Notes under the pieces: model-generated | What the model saw: only the letters and a program-made list of their open reading frames with translations | Told to the model about the DNA's origin: nothing | Database searches by the model: none | Part shown: positions 8,029 to 15,915 of the stretch, in pieces | How positions within the stretch are numbered: position 1 is the first letter of the stretch | How the letters are laid out: every line of letters starts with the position of its first letter | Program-made: the position numbers and the translations under genes | Assembly (NCBI GenBank): GCA_020850995.1 | Contig: JADZDP010000148.1 | Span: 1-43,032, forward strand | Direction of reading: 5' to 3' | DNA: 43,032 bases | Source of the DNA: Deltaproteobacteria bacterium | Lineage (GTDB): Bacteria; Myxococcota; UBA727; VGSZ01

Positions 8029-8960
8029 TGGCGGCGCCGCCAGACCTGCTGTGGGTCGCGCACCCGCGTCACCTGCCGGCCGCGCCCGGCGGGCGTGTGG
8101 TGGTGCTCGACGTTGCGTTCGCCGCCGGCGGCCAATGGAAGAGCAAGACCAAGAAGGTGATCGACGCGCTCGGCGATCGCCTGGCGGCGTGGATTGATCA
8201 CCACGAGCACAAAGAGGGATGGGCCGCGTACCGCGAGGATCCGCGCTTCATTCTCGTGCCCAACAAGATCGCGCACGGCTCACCGGAGATGGTAACGCCG
8301 GAGCGCGTGGCCGCCGCCGGCCGCGTCGACGTCATTCTGGCGCACGCCGACTTCGACGGCATGTTGGCCTCCGCCAAGTGGCTCCGGGGCGGCGTCGAGC
8401 CGTGGCCCGCCGCCGACGAGGACGCGCGCGCCGTCGACAGCCCGGGGCGCGGCCACACGCTGACCGAGCGCGGCGCGCGCTTCGCCAACGCGCTCGACGA
8501 GGCCAGCGTCGCATACAAGCAGCAGCGCGAGCACGCGCTGCTCACGCGCGTGACGCACGCCATCGCCGCGGGCGACAGCGACCCGGCGCTCGACGACGAG
8601 CTCGATGGGCTGGCAGCGGCGGCACGCATCGCCGAGCAACGGGCGCGCGCGCAGGCCCGGCGCGACGGTGAGCTCGTGTCGCCGGGCCTGTTCCTCGTGC
8701 GCGTCGACGCCCGTCCCGATAACCGCACGCGGCGCAACCTGCTGGTGTTCGCCGAGGAGCAAGCGCGCATCGGTGGGCTGCTCGAGCCGGATCCGCAGGG
8801 CGGGCACTGGCTCATCGCCGCGACCTTCGACGAGCGCCTCGACCTCGCCGACGTCGAGGGCTTCGAAGGCGGCCGCTCCGACTACCGCTTCGCGCGCGCA
8901 CACGCCGGCGGCCAAGAGCAGATCGCGGCGCTGGCGCGCTACGCGCAGCGCTTTGCGTGA
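8028..8960 (+). CDS. DHH-like phosphoesterase with permuted motif order
   Basis: A 310-residue protein carrying recognisable DHH-superfamily motifs in an unusual order. VVVLD (Asp28) resembles the single-Asp motif and WIDHHEH (Asp57-His58-His59) is the name-giving DHH motif. Only after these, ILAHADFDGMLASAKW (His106, Asp108, Asp110) matches the HxDxDG motif that normally comes first. Everything needed to bind two metals seems present. The C-terminal part (about 220-310) has strand-helix segments ending GGRSDYRFARAHAGG, which might stand in for a DHHA1-type substrate domain. DHH proteins hydrolyse phosphodiesters such as nanoRNA, cyclic dinucleotides, single-stranded DNA or polyphosphate; the substrate cannot be predicted. 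Its start overlaps the stop of the DUF1015-like gene, so the pair probably acts together. It converges with the VanY gene after 40 bases. Confidence 0.6.
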   Translation: MAAPPDLLWVAHPRHLPAAPGGRVVVLDVAFAAGGQWKSKTKKVIDALGDRLAAWIDHHEHKEGWAAYREDPRFILVPNKIAHGSPEMVTPERVAAAGRVDVILAHADFDGMLASAKWLRGGVEPWPAADEDARAVDSPGRGHTLTERGARFANALDEASVAYKQQREHALLTRVTHAIAAGDSDPALDDELDGLAAAARIAEQRARAQARRDGELVSPGLFLVRVDARPDNRTRRNLLVFAEEQARIGGLLEPDPQGGHWLIAATFDERLDLADVEGFEGGRSDYRFARAHAGGQEQIAALARYAQRFA

Positions 8961-9000
8961 GCGGTGCGCAGAACGGCCGACGGCACCGTCGACGCTGCGC

Positions 9001-10317
9001 CTACTGCACGCACGAGACGTAGGCCCCCGACACCCAGCCCACGAGGCTAGGCGTTTGGATCTGGTGCCACTCGGTGGTGCCACTCACCGCTTGCCCGTCC
9101 GCGCTGGCGCGTCGATCGACGACGCTGCCGTCGGGGAGCGAGCCGATGGCCGCGCGGCTGGTGTTGGCCGCAGGCCGCACGTTGAGCGGCGCGCCGCTGG
9201 TCGAGACCTCGAGCCGCGGGCACTCTTGGGGCGTCACGCGCACGGCGTCGAGCGCCAGGTGGCGTCCGAGGCTGCCTGCTTCGCCGGTGTTGTCGTCGAC
9301 CCGGATCTTCTGCGTGCCGCTGTCGGCGAAGGTGAAGGGCCCGAGGTTCTTCCAGCCGCTCGAGGTCTGCGCCACCACGACGCGATCGACCCTGCCGGCG
9401 TGGTGCACCGCGTAGGTGGCCTGGCGCGCGGTGGCGACGTCGGCGTCGACGTACGCCTCCACCAGGTAGCGGCCGGCGGGCACGTGGATGTGCCACTCGG
9501 CGAAGTTGACGGCGGCGGCGTGGTTGGTGGTGCCGGTCCAAAGCAGATCGCCGTCGTGACCGCTGCCCTCGACGGCCCGCAGGTACTGCGCCGGACCGCC
9601 GGCAACGAAGCATGCGTCGCCGTCGTCGATGACGCCGCCGCTGGCGGGGAGCGCGCCGCACTCGGCCGGGTCCGGGTCGCCGCCACCGCCACCGCCACCG
9701 CCACCGCCACCGCCACCACCAGACACCTGGTCGCCGCAGGGGCCGTCGTAGTCCTCGTCCTCACCCCACCACTCCCAGTGCCAGGGCTCCGATGGCACCG
9801 TGCGCGAGAAGCCGAAGCTCGCGGCGTTGCGGCTGAGCCACGTCGACACGCCGCTGTCACTGCTGTTCAGGTCGAGCGCGTGGCCGCTTTGGTGGTTGGA
9901 GTGGCCGGGGCGCGCGGCGATGTTGCACGAGTTGCAGTTGCAGTTGACGTAGCAGCCATAGAAGTACTGCTGCTGCGCGTTGGTGCGGAAGCCGCTGACG
10001 ATGCGCAACGACACGCCGTCGCGGCGCGCCGCGTCTTGCATCGCGATGTACGCGTTGGCGGTGTCGACCTCGGCTGGACGCCCATCGACGGTGACCACGC
10101 TGATGTCGAAGCGGTTGCCTTGCCGATACCCGTCGTCGACGTGCTCGGTGCAGTCGTACAGCCCCTGCAACGCCTCGTTGCTGCGGTCGTCCTCGGGCTC
10201 GAAGAAGTCGCTCCCCTCGTCAACCTCGTGCAGACAGGCGCTGGTCGGCAGGAGCGACAGCGCGGCCATTGCGAGCATGCGAGGTGCGCGGAGGTGGTTC
10301 GTCGTCATGCGCTGCAT
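9001..10317 (-). CDS. VanY-type D,D-carboxypeptidase lipoprotein with golvesin-like and SH3b domains
   Basis: A 438-residue lipoprotein (signal ending TSAC, Cys28). Residues about 50-185 form a peptidase M15B/VanY domain: SGFRTNAQQQ (108-117), the zinc motif SNHQSGHALD with His142 and Asp149, and EPWHWE with catalytic Glu177 and zinc ligand His180. This family trims D-Ala-D-Ala from peptidoglycan peptides. A run of 14 glycines (200-213) links it to a beta domain (about 219-350) resembling golvesin C-terminal/carbohydrate-binding modules, with TTNHAAAVNFAEW and VPAGRYLVEAYV. An SH3b-like domain (355-438) ends the protein with LNVRPAANTSRAAIGSL and GWVSGAYVSC. The whole suggests a wall-bound amidopeptidase-type enzyme. 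The first ATG is used; in-frame ATGs follow at codons 4 and 14. Confidence 0.85.
   Translation of the reverse strand: MQRMTTNHLRAPRMLAMAALSLLPTSACLHEVDEGSDFFEPEDDRSNEALQGLYDCTEHVDDGYRQGNRFDISVVTVDGRPAEVDTANAYIAMQDAARRDGVSLRIVSGFRTNAQQQYFYGCYVNCNCNSCNIAARPGHSNHQSGHALDLNSSDSGVSTWLSRNAASFGFSRTVPSEPWHWEWWGEDEDYDGPCGDQVSGGGGGGGGGGGGGGDPDPAECGALPASGGVIDDGDACFVAGGPAQYLRAVEGSGHDGDLLWTGTTNHAAAVNFAEWHIHVPAGRYLVEAYVDADVATARQATYAVHHAGRVDRVVVAQTSSGWKNLGPFTFADSGTQKIRVDDNTGEAGSLGRHLALDAVRVTPQECPRLEVSTSGAPLNVRPAANTSRAAIGSLPDGSVVDRRASADGQAVSGTTEWHQIQTPSLVGWVSGAYVSCVQ
9679..9720. repeat. GCCACC hexanucleotide microsatellite encoding poly-Gly
   Basis: Forty-two bases of near-perfect GCC/ACC alternation inside the VanY-golvesin gene, coding 14 consecutive glycines on the minus strand. 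In-frame slippage by 6 bases would change linker length by two residues without a frameshift. Confidence 0.9.
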
Positions 10318-10439
10318 CAGAGCGTCCCCCGAAGGACGCCATCATCAGCCGCACGTCCGATCGGCCACGGATCGATGCTCGGCCGAGCGACCTACGCTAC
10401 CTGCGCCGCGGTGGTCAGCCCGACGCCTGATGCCGGCGC

Positions 10440-12890
10440 TCAGGGCGCTGCCAGCGCCTGGTCGACGAGCTCGCGCGGCAAGAGCGGCGACGGCGCATCG
10501 CGCGCGGTGGTCAGCCAGAGCTGGTGCGCGGCGCGCGTGGCCCCGATGTGCAGCAGGTGACGCGCCGCGATCTGATCGGGGTACATGGCGTCGGTCAGCT
10601 CCGTGAGGATGACGTAGTCGTACTCGAGACCCTTGGTGCAGGCCACGTGCGTGACATCGATGCCAGGGGCAAACGAGAACTCGTCGGCGCTGGCGCCCGC
10701 CGGCGCGTCGGCCTCTCCGGCGCCGAGCACCAAGCGCAAGCGCGGCACCTCAGCGCGCTCGAGCATGGCGGCGTAAAAGCGCGCGCGCTCCGGGTAGCGA
10801 CACAAGAGCGCAACGCTGGCGCGGGGCTCGCGCGCCATGACGCTACGCAGGTGGTCCGCGAGGAACGCGATCTCTTCACCTGGGTCGCTGAAGGCGAACA
10901 GCTCGACGGGCGCGCCGCTGCGCACGGCGCGCGGCGCGGTGGGCGGGGCGAGCGGGCCGAGCGCGGCGCGTGAGAAACGCACCACCTCCTCGGTGGAGCG
11001 ATAGGCCAGGCGAAAGGGCTCGATGGCATGGGCGCGGATCTGGAGCTGCTCTTCGAGCTCGGCCCAGTCGTCCCAGCCGTTATCGAACACCACGCGTTGC
11101 ACGACGTCGCCGGCGAGGGTCATCGAGGCCTCGCCCTGTCGCCCGCGGGCAGCCACGACCAGGGGCCACAGCTCGATAGCGGCGAGATCCTGCGCTTCGT
11201 CGACCACGAGGTGGTCGTAGTCGAAGGGCAAGGCGCCGTTGCGCTCGATGGCGATGGCGAGCAGGAGCGCCGCGTCGCAGGGGTCGAAGGCCTCTTGCGG
11301 ATCGTCGGGGTCCTCGCCGTCGTCGACCGGGACGCGGCGTTCGAGATCGACGTCGCGGTCGGCCGGCTCCTCCACCTGGCGCGCCGTGTAGCGCAGCGCC
11401 GCATCGAAGGTCTGCAGCTCGAGCGCGTGTGCGCCTTGCAGGGCGCCGGCGAGGAGCTGGCGGTCGGTGACGAGCTCCTCCCACGCCGTCAGTACGTCGC
11501 GCTCCGCGTCGAGGAAGCGATCGAGCACGCGCCGAGCACAGACCGCGGCGTCGCTGGTGGCGCGCGCCAGGCGCGCGCGGGCGTCCTCGACATCGCCGAG
11601 GACGCTCACGGCGTCGATGTTCACGGCAGCGCGCACCTCGTGCTCGCCGCGCCTGCCGCGCAGCTCGGCGTCGAGGGTGGTGGCCAGGCGCTGCAGTGCG
11701 GCGCGCCACTGGGCACGCACCGCGAGCAACAGCGCGGGGTGCTTCTTCAAGCGCGCGACATCGGGCGGGGCTTCGGGGAGCAGCCGCCGCTGCAGGAGCC
11801 GGCCGCCCGCGCGGCCGCTGGAGCCGCGCATGGCGCGCCCGTCAGTGCGCCCGGCAGCGCGCCCGGCAGCGCGCCCCATGGTGCGCTCGACGGCGGCCAT
11901 GGCCCACGCGTGCCACGACTGCACGCGCACCCCGGCGACGTCGAGCGCGGGCAAGAGCTGCTCGACGTAGCGCACCAGCTGCGGCTGCGCGACCACCACG
12001 GCCACGCGCTCGGGGCGGAAGCGATCGCGGTGCTCGAAGCACAGCCACGCGACCCGGTGCAGCGCGATGGTGGTCTTGCCCGAGCCCGCGCCGCCCTGCA
12101 GGACGACGACGCCGCTGTCGCGCGCGGTCATGGCGTCGAACTGCTTGGCGTCGATGAGCGCCGTGATCTCGGGCAGGTGCTTGTCGCCGCGCAGGTGGGC
12201 GTCGCCGAGGCCGAGGGGCCCGCGCGGCGACGCGGGGCGCGGCGCGCGCTCGGCCTTGCCGACGCCGCCCTTGAGCTCGGAGGGGGCGCCGGCGGCGCTC
12301 ACGGTGCGCCACCCCTGCTCGTGGTCGGGCAGCCGCACGTAGGTGCCGGCGGGACAGCGCACGCGCACCACGCGGCCGCCGGCGAAGCTCACGGTGCGCC
12401 GCGCTTGCACCGTGCCCTCCACCAGCTTGTCACCGAGCTCCTCCTCGTACTCGTCGCCCTCGTCGTAGCGGTAGTAGAGGCGGCTGACCGGGGCGTCGCG
12501 CCAATCGACGATGACCACGCCGGCCTCTCGATCGATCATGCCGCGCTTGCCGATAAGCACGTCGCGGGTGCGCGCGCCCTCCTTGAGCTTGAGGTGGCCG
12601 AAGTAGGGCGCCTGCGGATCGACCATGCCGGCGGCGCGCGGGCCCTCGACGCGCGCGACGCCGGCCGTGCGCATCATGGCGGCCATGAGCGCCGGCACGT
12701 CCTCGGCGCGGGCATCGCCGATCTGGTCGCGCAGCGCGATCAGGTCGAGGTCGTGGCGCACGCGCTGGTCTTCGGCGCGGGCGGCGCTGCGCTCCGCCAG
12801 GCTGCGCGCGATGCGGCGCCCGACGCGCGCCGCCATCTCGACCTCGTCGTCGACGATGCGGCGGGCAGCGGGCTCGAGGGTCTCGGTCAC
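10440..12890 (-). CDS. HelD-like superfamily 1 helicase
   Basis: An 816-residue SF1 helicase of the HelD/UvrD-like type, the group that binds RNA polymerase and clears stalled complexes in other bacteria. The N-terminal coiled helix (1-70) is followed by the HelD-specific block YFGHLKL, VLIGKRG, VVIVDWRDAPVSRLYYRYDEGDEYEE (96-150). Walker A GGAGSGKTT is at 266-274, the DEAQD motif at 564-568, and the C-terminal motif CTKGLEYDYVILTEL near 750. An Arg/Gly/Ala-rich segment at 338-365 (GRAAGRAAGR...) interrupts the 1A region and is partly encoded by a 12-base tandem repeat. The start is GTG at 12890, 31 bases after the PpiD-like stop, so the two may be cotranscribed. Whether it acts on RNA polymerase here is inferred from family membership. 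Confidence 0.87.
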   Translation of the reverse strand: MTETLEPAARRIVDDEVEMAARVGRRIARSLAERSAARAEDQRVRHDLDLIALRDQIGDARAEDVPALMAAMMRTAGVARVEGPRAAGMVDPQAPYFGHLKLKEGARTRDVLIGKRGMIDREAGVVIVDWRDAPVSRLYYRYDEGDEYEEELGDKLVEGTVQARRTVSFAGGRVVRVRCPAGTYVRLPDHEQGWRTVSAAGAPSELKGGVGKAERAPRPASPRGPLGLGDAHLRGDKHLPEITALIDAKQFDAMTARDSGVVVLQGGAGSGKTTIALHRVAWLCFEHRDRFRPERVAVVVAQPQLVRYVEQLLPALDVAGVRVQSWHAWAMAAVERTMGRAAGRAAGRTDGRAMRGSSGRAGGRLLQRRLLPEAPPDVARLKKHPALLLAVRAQWRAALQRLATTLDAELRGRRGEHEVRAAVNIDAVSVLGDVEDARARLARATSDAAVCARRVLDRFLDAERDVLTAWEELVTDRQLLAGALQGAHALELQTFDAALRYTARQVEEPADRDVDLERRVPVDDGEDPDDPQEAFDPCDAALLLAIAIERNGALPFDYDHLVVDEAQDLAAIELWPLVVAARGRQGEASMTLAGDVVQRVVFDNGWDDWAELEEQLQIRAHAIEPFRLAYRSTEEVVRFSRAALGPLAPPTAPRAVRSGAPVELFAFSDPGEEIAFLADHLRSVMAREPRASVALLCRYPERARFYAAMLERAEVPRLRLVLGAGEADAPAGASADEFSFAPGIDVTHVACTKGLEYDYVILTELTDAMYPDQIAARHLLHIGATRAAHQLWLTTARDAPSPLLPRELVDQALAAP
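11847..11876. repeat. 12-base tandem repeat in the helicase gene
   Basis: The unit gcgcccggcagc occurs at 11847-11858 and 11859-11870, with a partial third copy. On the minus strand it codes the AAGRAAGR part of an Arg/Gly-rich insertion in the HelD-like protein. Confidence 0.75.
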
Positions 12891-12921
12891 ATCGTCCCCG
12901 CCGCGGCCCGCTGCACGTCCC

Positions 12922-14502
12922 TCAGTACTGAGCGTTGGTGGCCATGAGGTTTGGGTCCTTCTCGATGCGCGCCCGTGCGCGCATCGCCTTCACTGCCGCC
13001 TCCACCACCTCGATGCGGCGCCCGGCCAGCAGCATGCTCTCGATGGCTGCGCGCTCATCAAGGAACTTGGCGGGATCGACCTGCTCGCGTGCCTTGAGGC
13101 GCACCGCGAACAGGCGGTTGTTGACCTCGACGATCTCGGGGTGGACCGGCGCCTCCTTGGTGAGCGCGAACGCGATCTTCACGAGGTCGGTCGACACGCC
13201 CACCTTGGGGATGACGCGCGCATCTTGGCTGAAGAAGCCGGTGCTGTCGGCGCGCGGCGCAAAGGGATCGACCTCGCCCGGCTTGGGCGGCGGCTGGCCT
13301 GCCGCCGGCGCCTTGATGACGTCGGGCGTCTTGAGCGCGTCGATACCCGTGCCGGCCTTGAGCTCGGCGAGCACCGCGTCGGCGACCTTGCGGGCAGCCG
13401 CCTTCTGTTGACGCTCCTTGCCGAGCTGCTTGGCGATCTCGACCTCGACGTCTGCGATCTCCTTGGTGACCGGATCTTGCACGTCGTCGACCTGGATGAC
13501 GTGGTAGCCGTAGCGCGACTCCACCACCCCCGAGCGCTTGCCCTTCACCAGCGCGAAGGCGGCGTCCTCGAAGGGCTTGACCATGGCGCCCGGGCCAAAC
13601 CAGCCGAGGTCACCGCCGTCCTTGCCCGAGGTGTCCTCGCTGACCTCCTTGGCGACCTTGGCGAAGTCCTCGCCGCCATCGAGACGCTTGATGGCCTCCT
13701 CGAGCTTTGCCTTGGCCTTGTCTTTGTCGGCCTGGGGCGCATCCTCGGCGGCCTTGACCAGGATGTGGCGCGCCTTGACGCGCTTGGGCTGCCGGTAGCG
13801 GTTCATGTGCTCGCCGTAGAACTTCTCGACGTCGGCCTTGTTGGCCGCCGCCCACGCCTTGGCGTCGGCGTCGCTGAGCTCGCTCATGCCCTTCTTGAAG
13901 AAGTTCGGGTCGACGCGGACGAACTCGATGTCGGCACGGTTGTTCTGCGCCTCGAAGCGCTCGCGGATCTCGGCATCGGCGACGTGCTGGCTGTCGGCGA
14001 GGATCTGCCGCATGCGCTCGGCCATCAGGTCGCGCCGGAGCTGCTCCTCGAAGCGCGCCTCGCTGGTGCCGTACAGCCCGTTGACGATGCGCTTGTACTC
14101 GTCGGCGTCGAAGCTCTTGCCCTTGCCGCCGAAGAACTGCTCCTCGATGACCTTGGCGATCTCGTCGTCGGGAACGGTGATGCCGCGCGCCTCCGCGGCC
14201 TGCGCCAGGAGCTCGTTGCTGATCAGGCGATCGAGCACCGTGTCGGCCAGCCCCTCCTCGCGCGCCATTTCGGGCGAGTAGCCCGGGCGGCGGCTGGCCA
14301 TCTGCTGGTAGTAGTTCGAATAGCTGGTCTGGAACTGCGAGCGCGGGATGACGCGACCGTCGACGGTGGCGGCGGTGGGCACCTCGCCGCTGACGTTGCC
14401 GCCTCCCCACGAGCCGAAGGTGAACACGAACACGAACGTGATCGCGCCAAAGATGACCCAGTTGAGGACGTTGCGCTTGTTGTTACGAAAAACACTCAGC
14501 AT
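12922..14502 (-). CDS. PpiD-like membrane-anchored peptidyl-prolyl isomerase
   Basis: A 526-residue periplasmic folding factor of the SurA/PpiD class. A short basic N-terminus (LSVFRNNKRN) leads to one transmembrane helix (about 13-30). The SurA_N-like helical domain follows, with VIPRSQFQTSYSNYYQ, the VLDRLISNELLAQAA segment and VPDDEIAKVI. The parvulin rotamase domain starts at KRVKARHILVK (about 240) and continues through GEDFAKVAKEVSEDTSGKDGGDLGWF to YGYHVIQVDD (about 345). A Pro/Ala-rich linker and a C-terminal helical domain complete it. It is expected to help outer-membrane or secreted proteins fold at the inner-membrane surface. The ATG at 14502 is preferred over a GTG at 14529 because TTGAAA (complement of 14531-14536), 17 bases and TAAGCG place transcription close to it. 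It diverges from mreB. Confidence 0.9.
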   Translation of the reverse strand: MLSVFRNNKRNVLNWVIFGAITFVFVFTFGSWGGGNVSGEVPTAATVDGRVIPRSQFQTSYSNYYQQMASRRPGYSPEMAREEGLADTVLDRLISNELLAQAAEARGITVPDDEIAKVIEEQFFGGKGKSFDADEYKRIVNGLYGTSEARFEEQLRRDLMAERMRQILADSQHVADAEIRERFEAQNNRADIEFVRVDPNFFKKGMSELSDADAKAWAAANKADVEKFYGEHMNRYRQPKRVKARHILVKAAEDAPQADKDKAKAKLEEAIKRLDGGEDFAKVAKEVSEDTSGKDGGDLGWFGPGAMVKPFEDAAFALVKGKRSGVVESRYGYHVIQVDDVQDPVTKEIADVEVEIAKQLGKERQQKAAARKVADAVLAELKAGTGIDALKTPDVIKAPAAGQPPPKPGEVDPFAPRADSTGFFSQDARVIPKVGVSTDLVKIAFALTKEAPVHPEIVEVNNRLFAVRLKAREQVDPAKFLDERAAIESMLLAGRRIEVVEAAVKAMRARARIEKDPNLMATNAQY

Positions 14503-14507
14503 GACGC

Positions 14508-14536
14508 CGCTTACCGAGGACAGCCCCACCTTTCAA
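14508..14536 (-). promoter_or_regulatory. Promoter of the PpiD-like gene, near-leaderless
   Basis: Reading the minus strand, TTGAAA (14536-14531), a 17-base spacer and TAAGCG (14513-14508) end 5 bases before the ATG at 14502. No Shine-Dalgarno fits between, so the transcript would start at or within a few bases of the codon. Confidence 0.6.
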
Positions 14537-14578
14537 CCGCATCCGGCGGCCAGGCGGCGCGCCCCCGGCCGCATTCCA

Positions 14579-14608
14579 TCGACGCCGGCTGCGGTTTCGG
14601 CGTAGGGT
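14579..14608 (+). promoter_or_regulatory. mreB operon promoter candidate
   Basis: TCGACG (14579-14584), an 18-base spacer and TAGGGT (14603-14608) precede the mreB ATG by 11 bases, giving a predicted leader of about 5 bases. It is divergent from the PpiD promoter in a 117-base intergenic region. Confidence 0.45.
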
Positions 14609-14619
14609 CCGGGCAGCAC

Positions 14620-15660
14620 ATGGCGATGTTCAACGGCCTGTACGGCTTGTTCTCCTCGGACCTAGCGATCGACCTGGGGACGAGCAACACGCGCATCTTC
14701 GTGCGCGGCAAGGGCATTGTCGTCAACGAGCCGAGCGTGGTGGCGGTGCGCACCGGCCCCGGCGGCAAGCGCGAGATCGTCGCCGTGGGGCGCGAGGCCA
14801 AGGACATGCTCGGGCGCACGCCCGACCAGATCTCGGCGATTCGACCGGTCAAGGACGGCGTCATCGCCGACTTCGACGGCACCGCGGAGATGCTGCGGCA
14901 CTTCATCCAGAAGGCCATCGGCAAGAGCATGCTCGTCAAGCCGCGCATCATCATCGCGGTCCCGGTCGGCGTCACCGAAGTGGAGAAGCGCGCCGTCAAG
15001 GAGAGCGCCGAGAGCGCGTCGGCGCGCGAGGTCTACCTCATCGAGGAGCCCATGGCGGCCGCCATTGGCGCGGGCATGCCCATCACCGAGCCGTCGGGGA
15101 ACATGATTGTCGACGTGGGAGGCGGCACCTGCGAGGTGGCGGTCATCTCGCTCGGCGGCATCGTCTACAACCGCTCCGTGCGCGTGGGCGGCGACAAGAT
15201 GGACGTCGCCATCGTCAACCACATCAAGAAGCGCTACTCGCTGCTCATCGGTGAACGCACCGCCGAGCAGATCAAGATCCGTATCGGCAGCGCCTACCCC
15301 GACGACGACCTCCTCACCATGGAGGTGAAGGGGCGCGACCTCGTCGCCGGTGTCCCCAAGACCATCGAGTGCAACTCGGACGAGATCCGCGAGGCCATGG
15401 CGGAGCCCATCAACGCCTTCACCGAGGCCGTGCGCATCGGGCTCGAGCGCACGCCGCCGGAGCTCGCGTCGGACATCGTCGACCGGGGCATCATCTTGTC
15501 GGGGGGCGGCTCGATGCTGCGCAACTTCGACGTGCTGTTGCGCAAGGAGACCGGCCTGCCGGTGTTCCACTCGGAGGAGCCCATCTCGGGCACCGTCATC
15601 GGCGCCGGCATGGCGCTCGAGAAGATCGACCTGCTGCAGCAAGTGGCGATGTCGAACTGA
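14620..15660 (+). CDS. mreB: Rod-shape actin homologue MreB
   Basis: A 346-residue bacterial actin that polymerises on the inner membrane and directs lateral wall synthesis. Phosphate-binding loop 1 is DLAIDLGTSNT (14-24) and phosphate 2 is MIVDVGGGTCEVAVISLGG. The adenosine-binding LSGGGSMLRN lies near the end. The N-terminal MFNGLYGLFSSD resembles the amphipathic or hydrophobic membrane-binding start of MreB proteins. Length matches the family. The ATG at 14620 is chosen because the open frame continues far upstream only as an antisense shadow of the PpiD gene. It heads the elongasome cluster, with mreC 255 bases downstream on the same strand. Confidence 0.97.
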   Translation: MAMFNGLYGLFSSDLAIDLGTSNTRIFVRGKGIVVNEPSVVAVRTGPGGKREIVAVGREAKDMLGRTPDQISAIRPVKDGVIADFDGTAEMLRHFIQKAIGKSMLVKPRIIIAVPVGVTEVEKRAVKESAESASAREVYLIEEPMAAAIGAGMPITEPSGNMIVDVGGGTCEVAVISLGGIVYNRSVRVGGDKMDVAIVNHIKKRYSLLIGERTAEQIKIRIGSAYPDDDLLTMEVKGRDLVAGVPKTIECNSDEIREAMAEPINAFTEAVRIGLERTPPELASDIVDRGIILSGGGSMLRNFDVLLRKETGLPVFHSEEPISGTVIGAGMALEKIDLLQQVAMSN

Positions 15661-15915
15661 GGATCTTTCAGGCGTGCGTCAGGCTTCGCACGGCGCACGC
15701 CTACGAGGTCTTGAGCGGCGGCGTCGTGGGGAGGGCAGCGCCCGGCGCGCGCCCCTGACCCCCCGAGCGCGAGCCTGGCGCCCCGGCGCGATGCGCCGGG
15801 GGAGACGGAGCCCCCGTTCGGTCACGGCCCCTCGTCCCGTTCCCGGTGCGGCGCCGGCCAGGGGCGTCGGTGCCCGCGGGGCACGGTCGGATCGACGGCG
15901 CGGCCCGGCTCTCGT
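15661..15915. other. mreB-mreC intergenic region with hairpin
   Basis: A 255-base spacer in an otherwise tightly packed operon. It contains a strong hairpin at 15781-15801 (9-bp GC stem, GAT loop) that is not followed by a U-run. I see no convincing small gene or second promoter. It could be an mRNA processing or attenuation site that sets the high MreB to MreC ratio. Confidence 0.45.
15781..15801. terminator. GC-rich hairpin, possible attenuator
   Basis: Perfect 9-bp stem ccccggcgc / gcgccgggg with loop gat. No downstream T-tract is present, so intrinsic termination is uncertain; it may only stabilise the mreB 3' end. Confidence 0.35.

Noticed and set aside
8966..9000. Weak hairpin between the convergent DHH-like and VanY genes
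   Set aside because: Only a 6-bp outer stem with a large interrupted loop; such pairings are expected by chance at this GC content.
12921..12932. 12-base palindrome ctcagtactgag at the stop of the PpiD-like gene
   Set aside because: Short, within coding sequence and stop codon, with no second copy noticed; insufficient for an operator call.
12625..14619. In-frame open extension upstream of mreB
   Set aside because: It lies antisense to the PpiD-like and helicase genes and codes low-complexity sequence; MreB proper begins at 14620.
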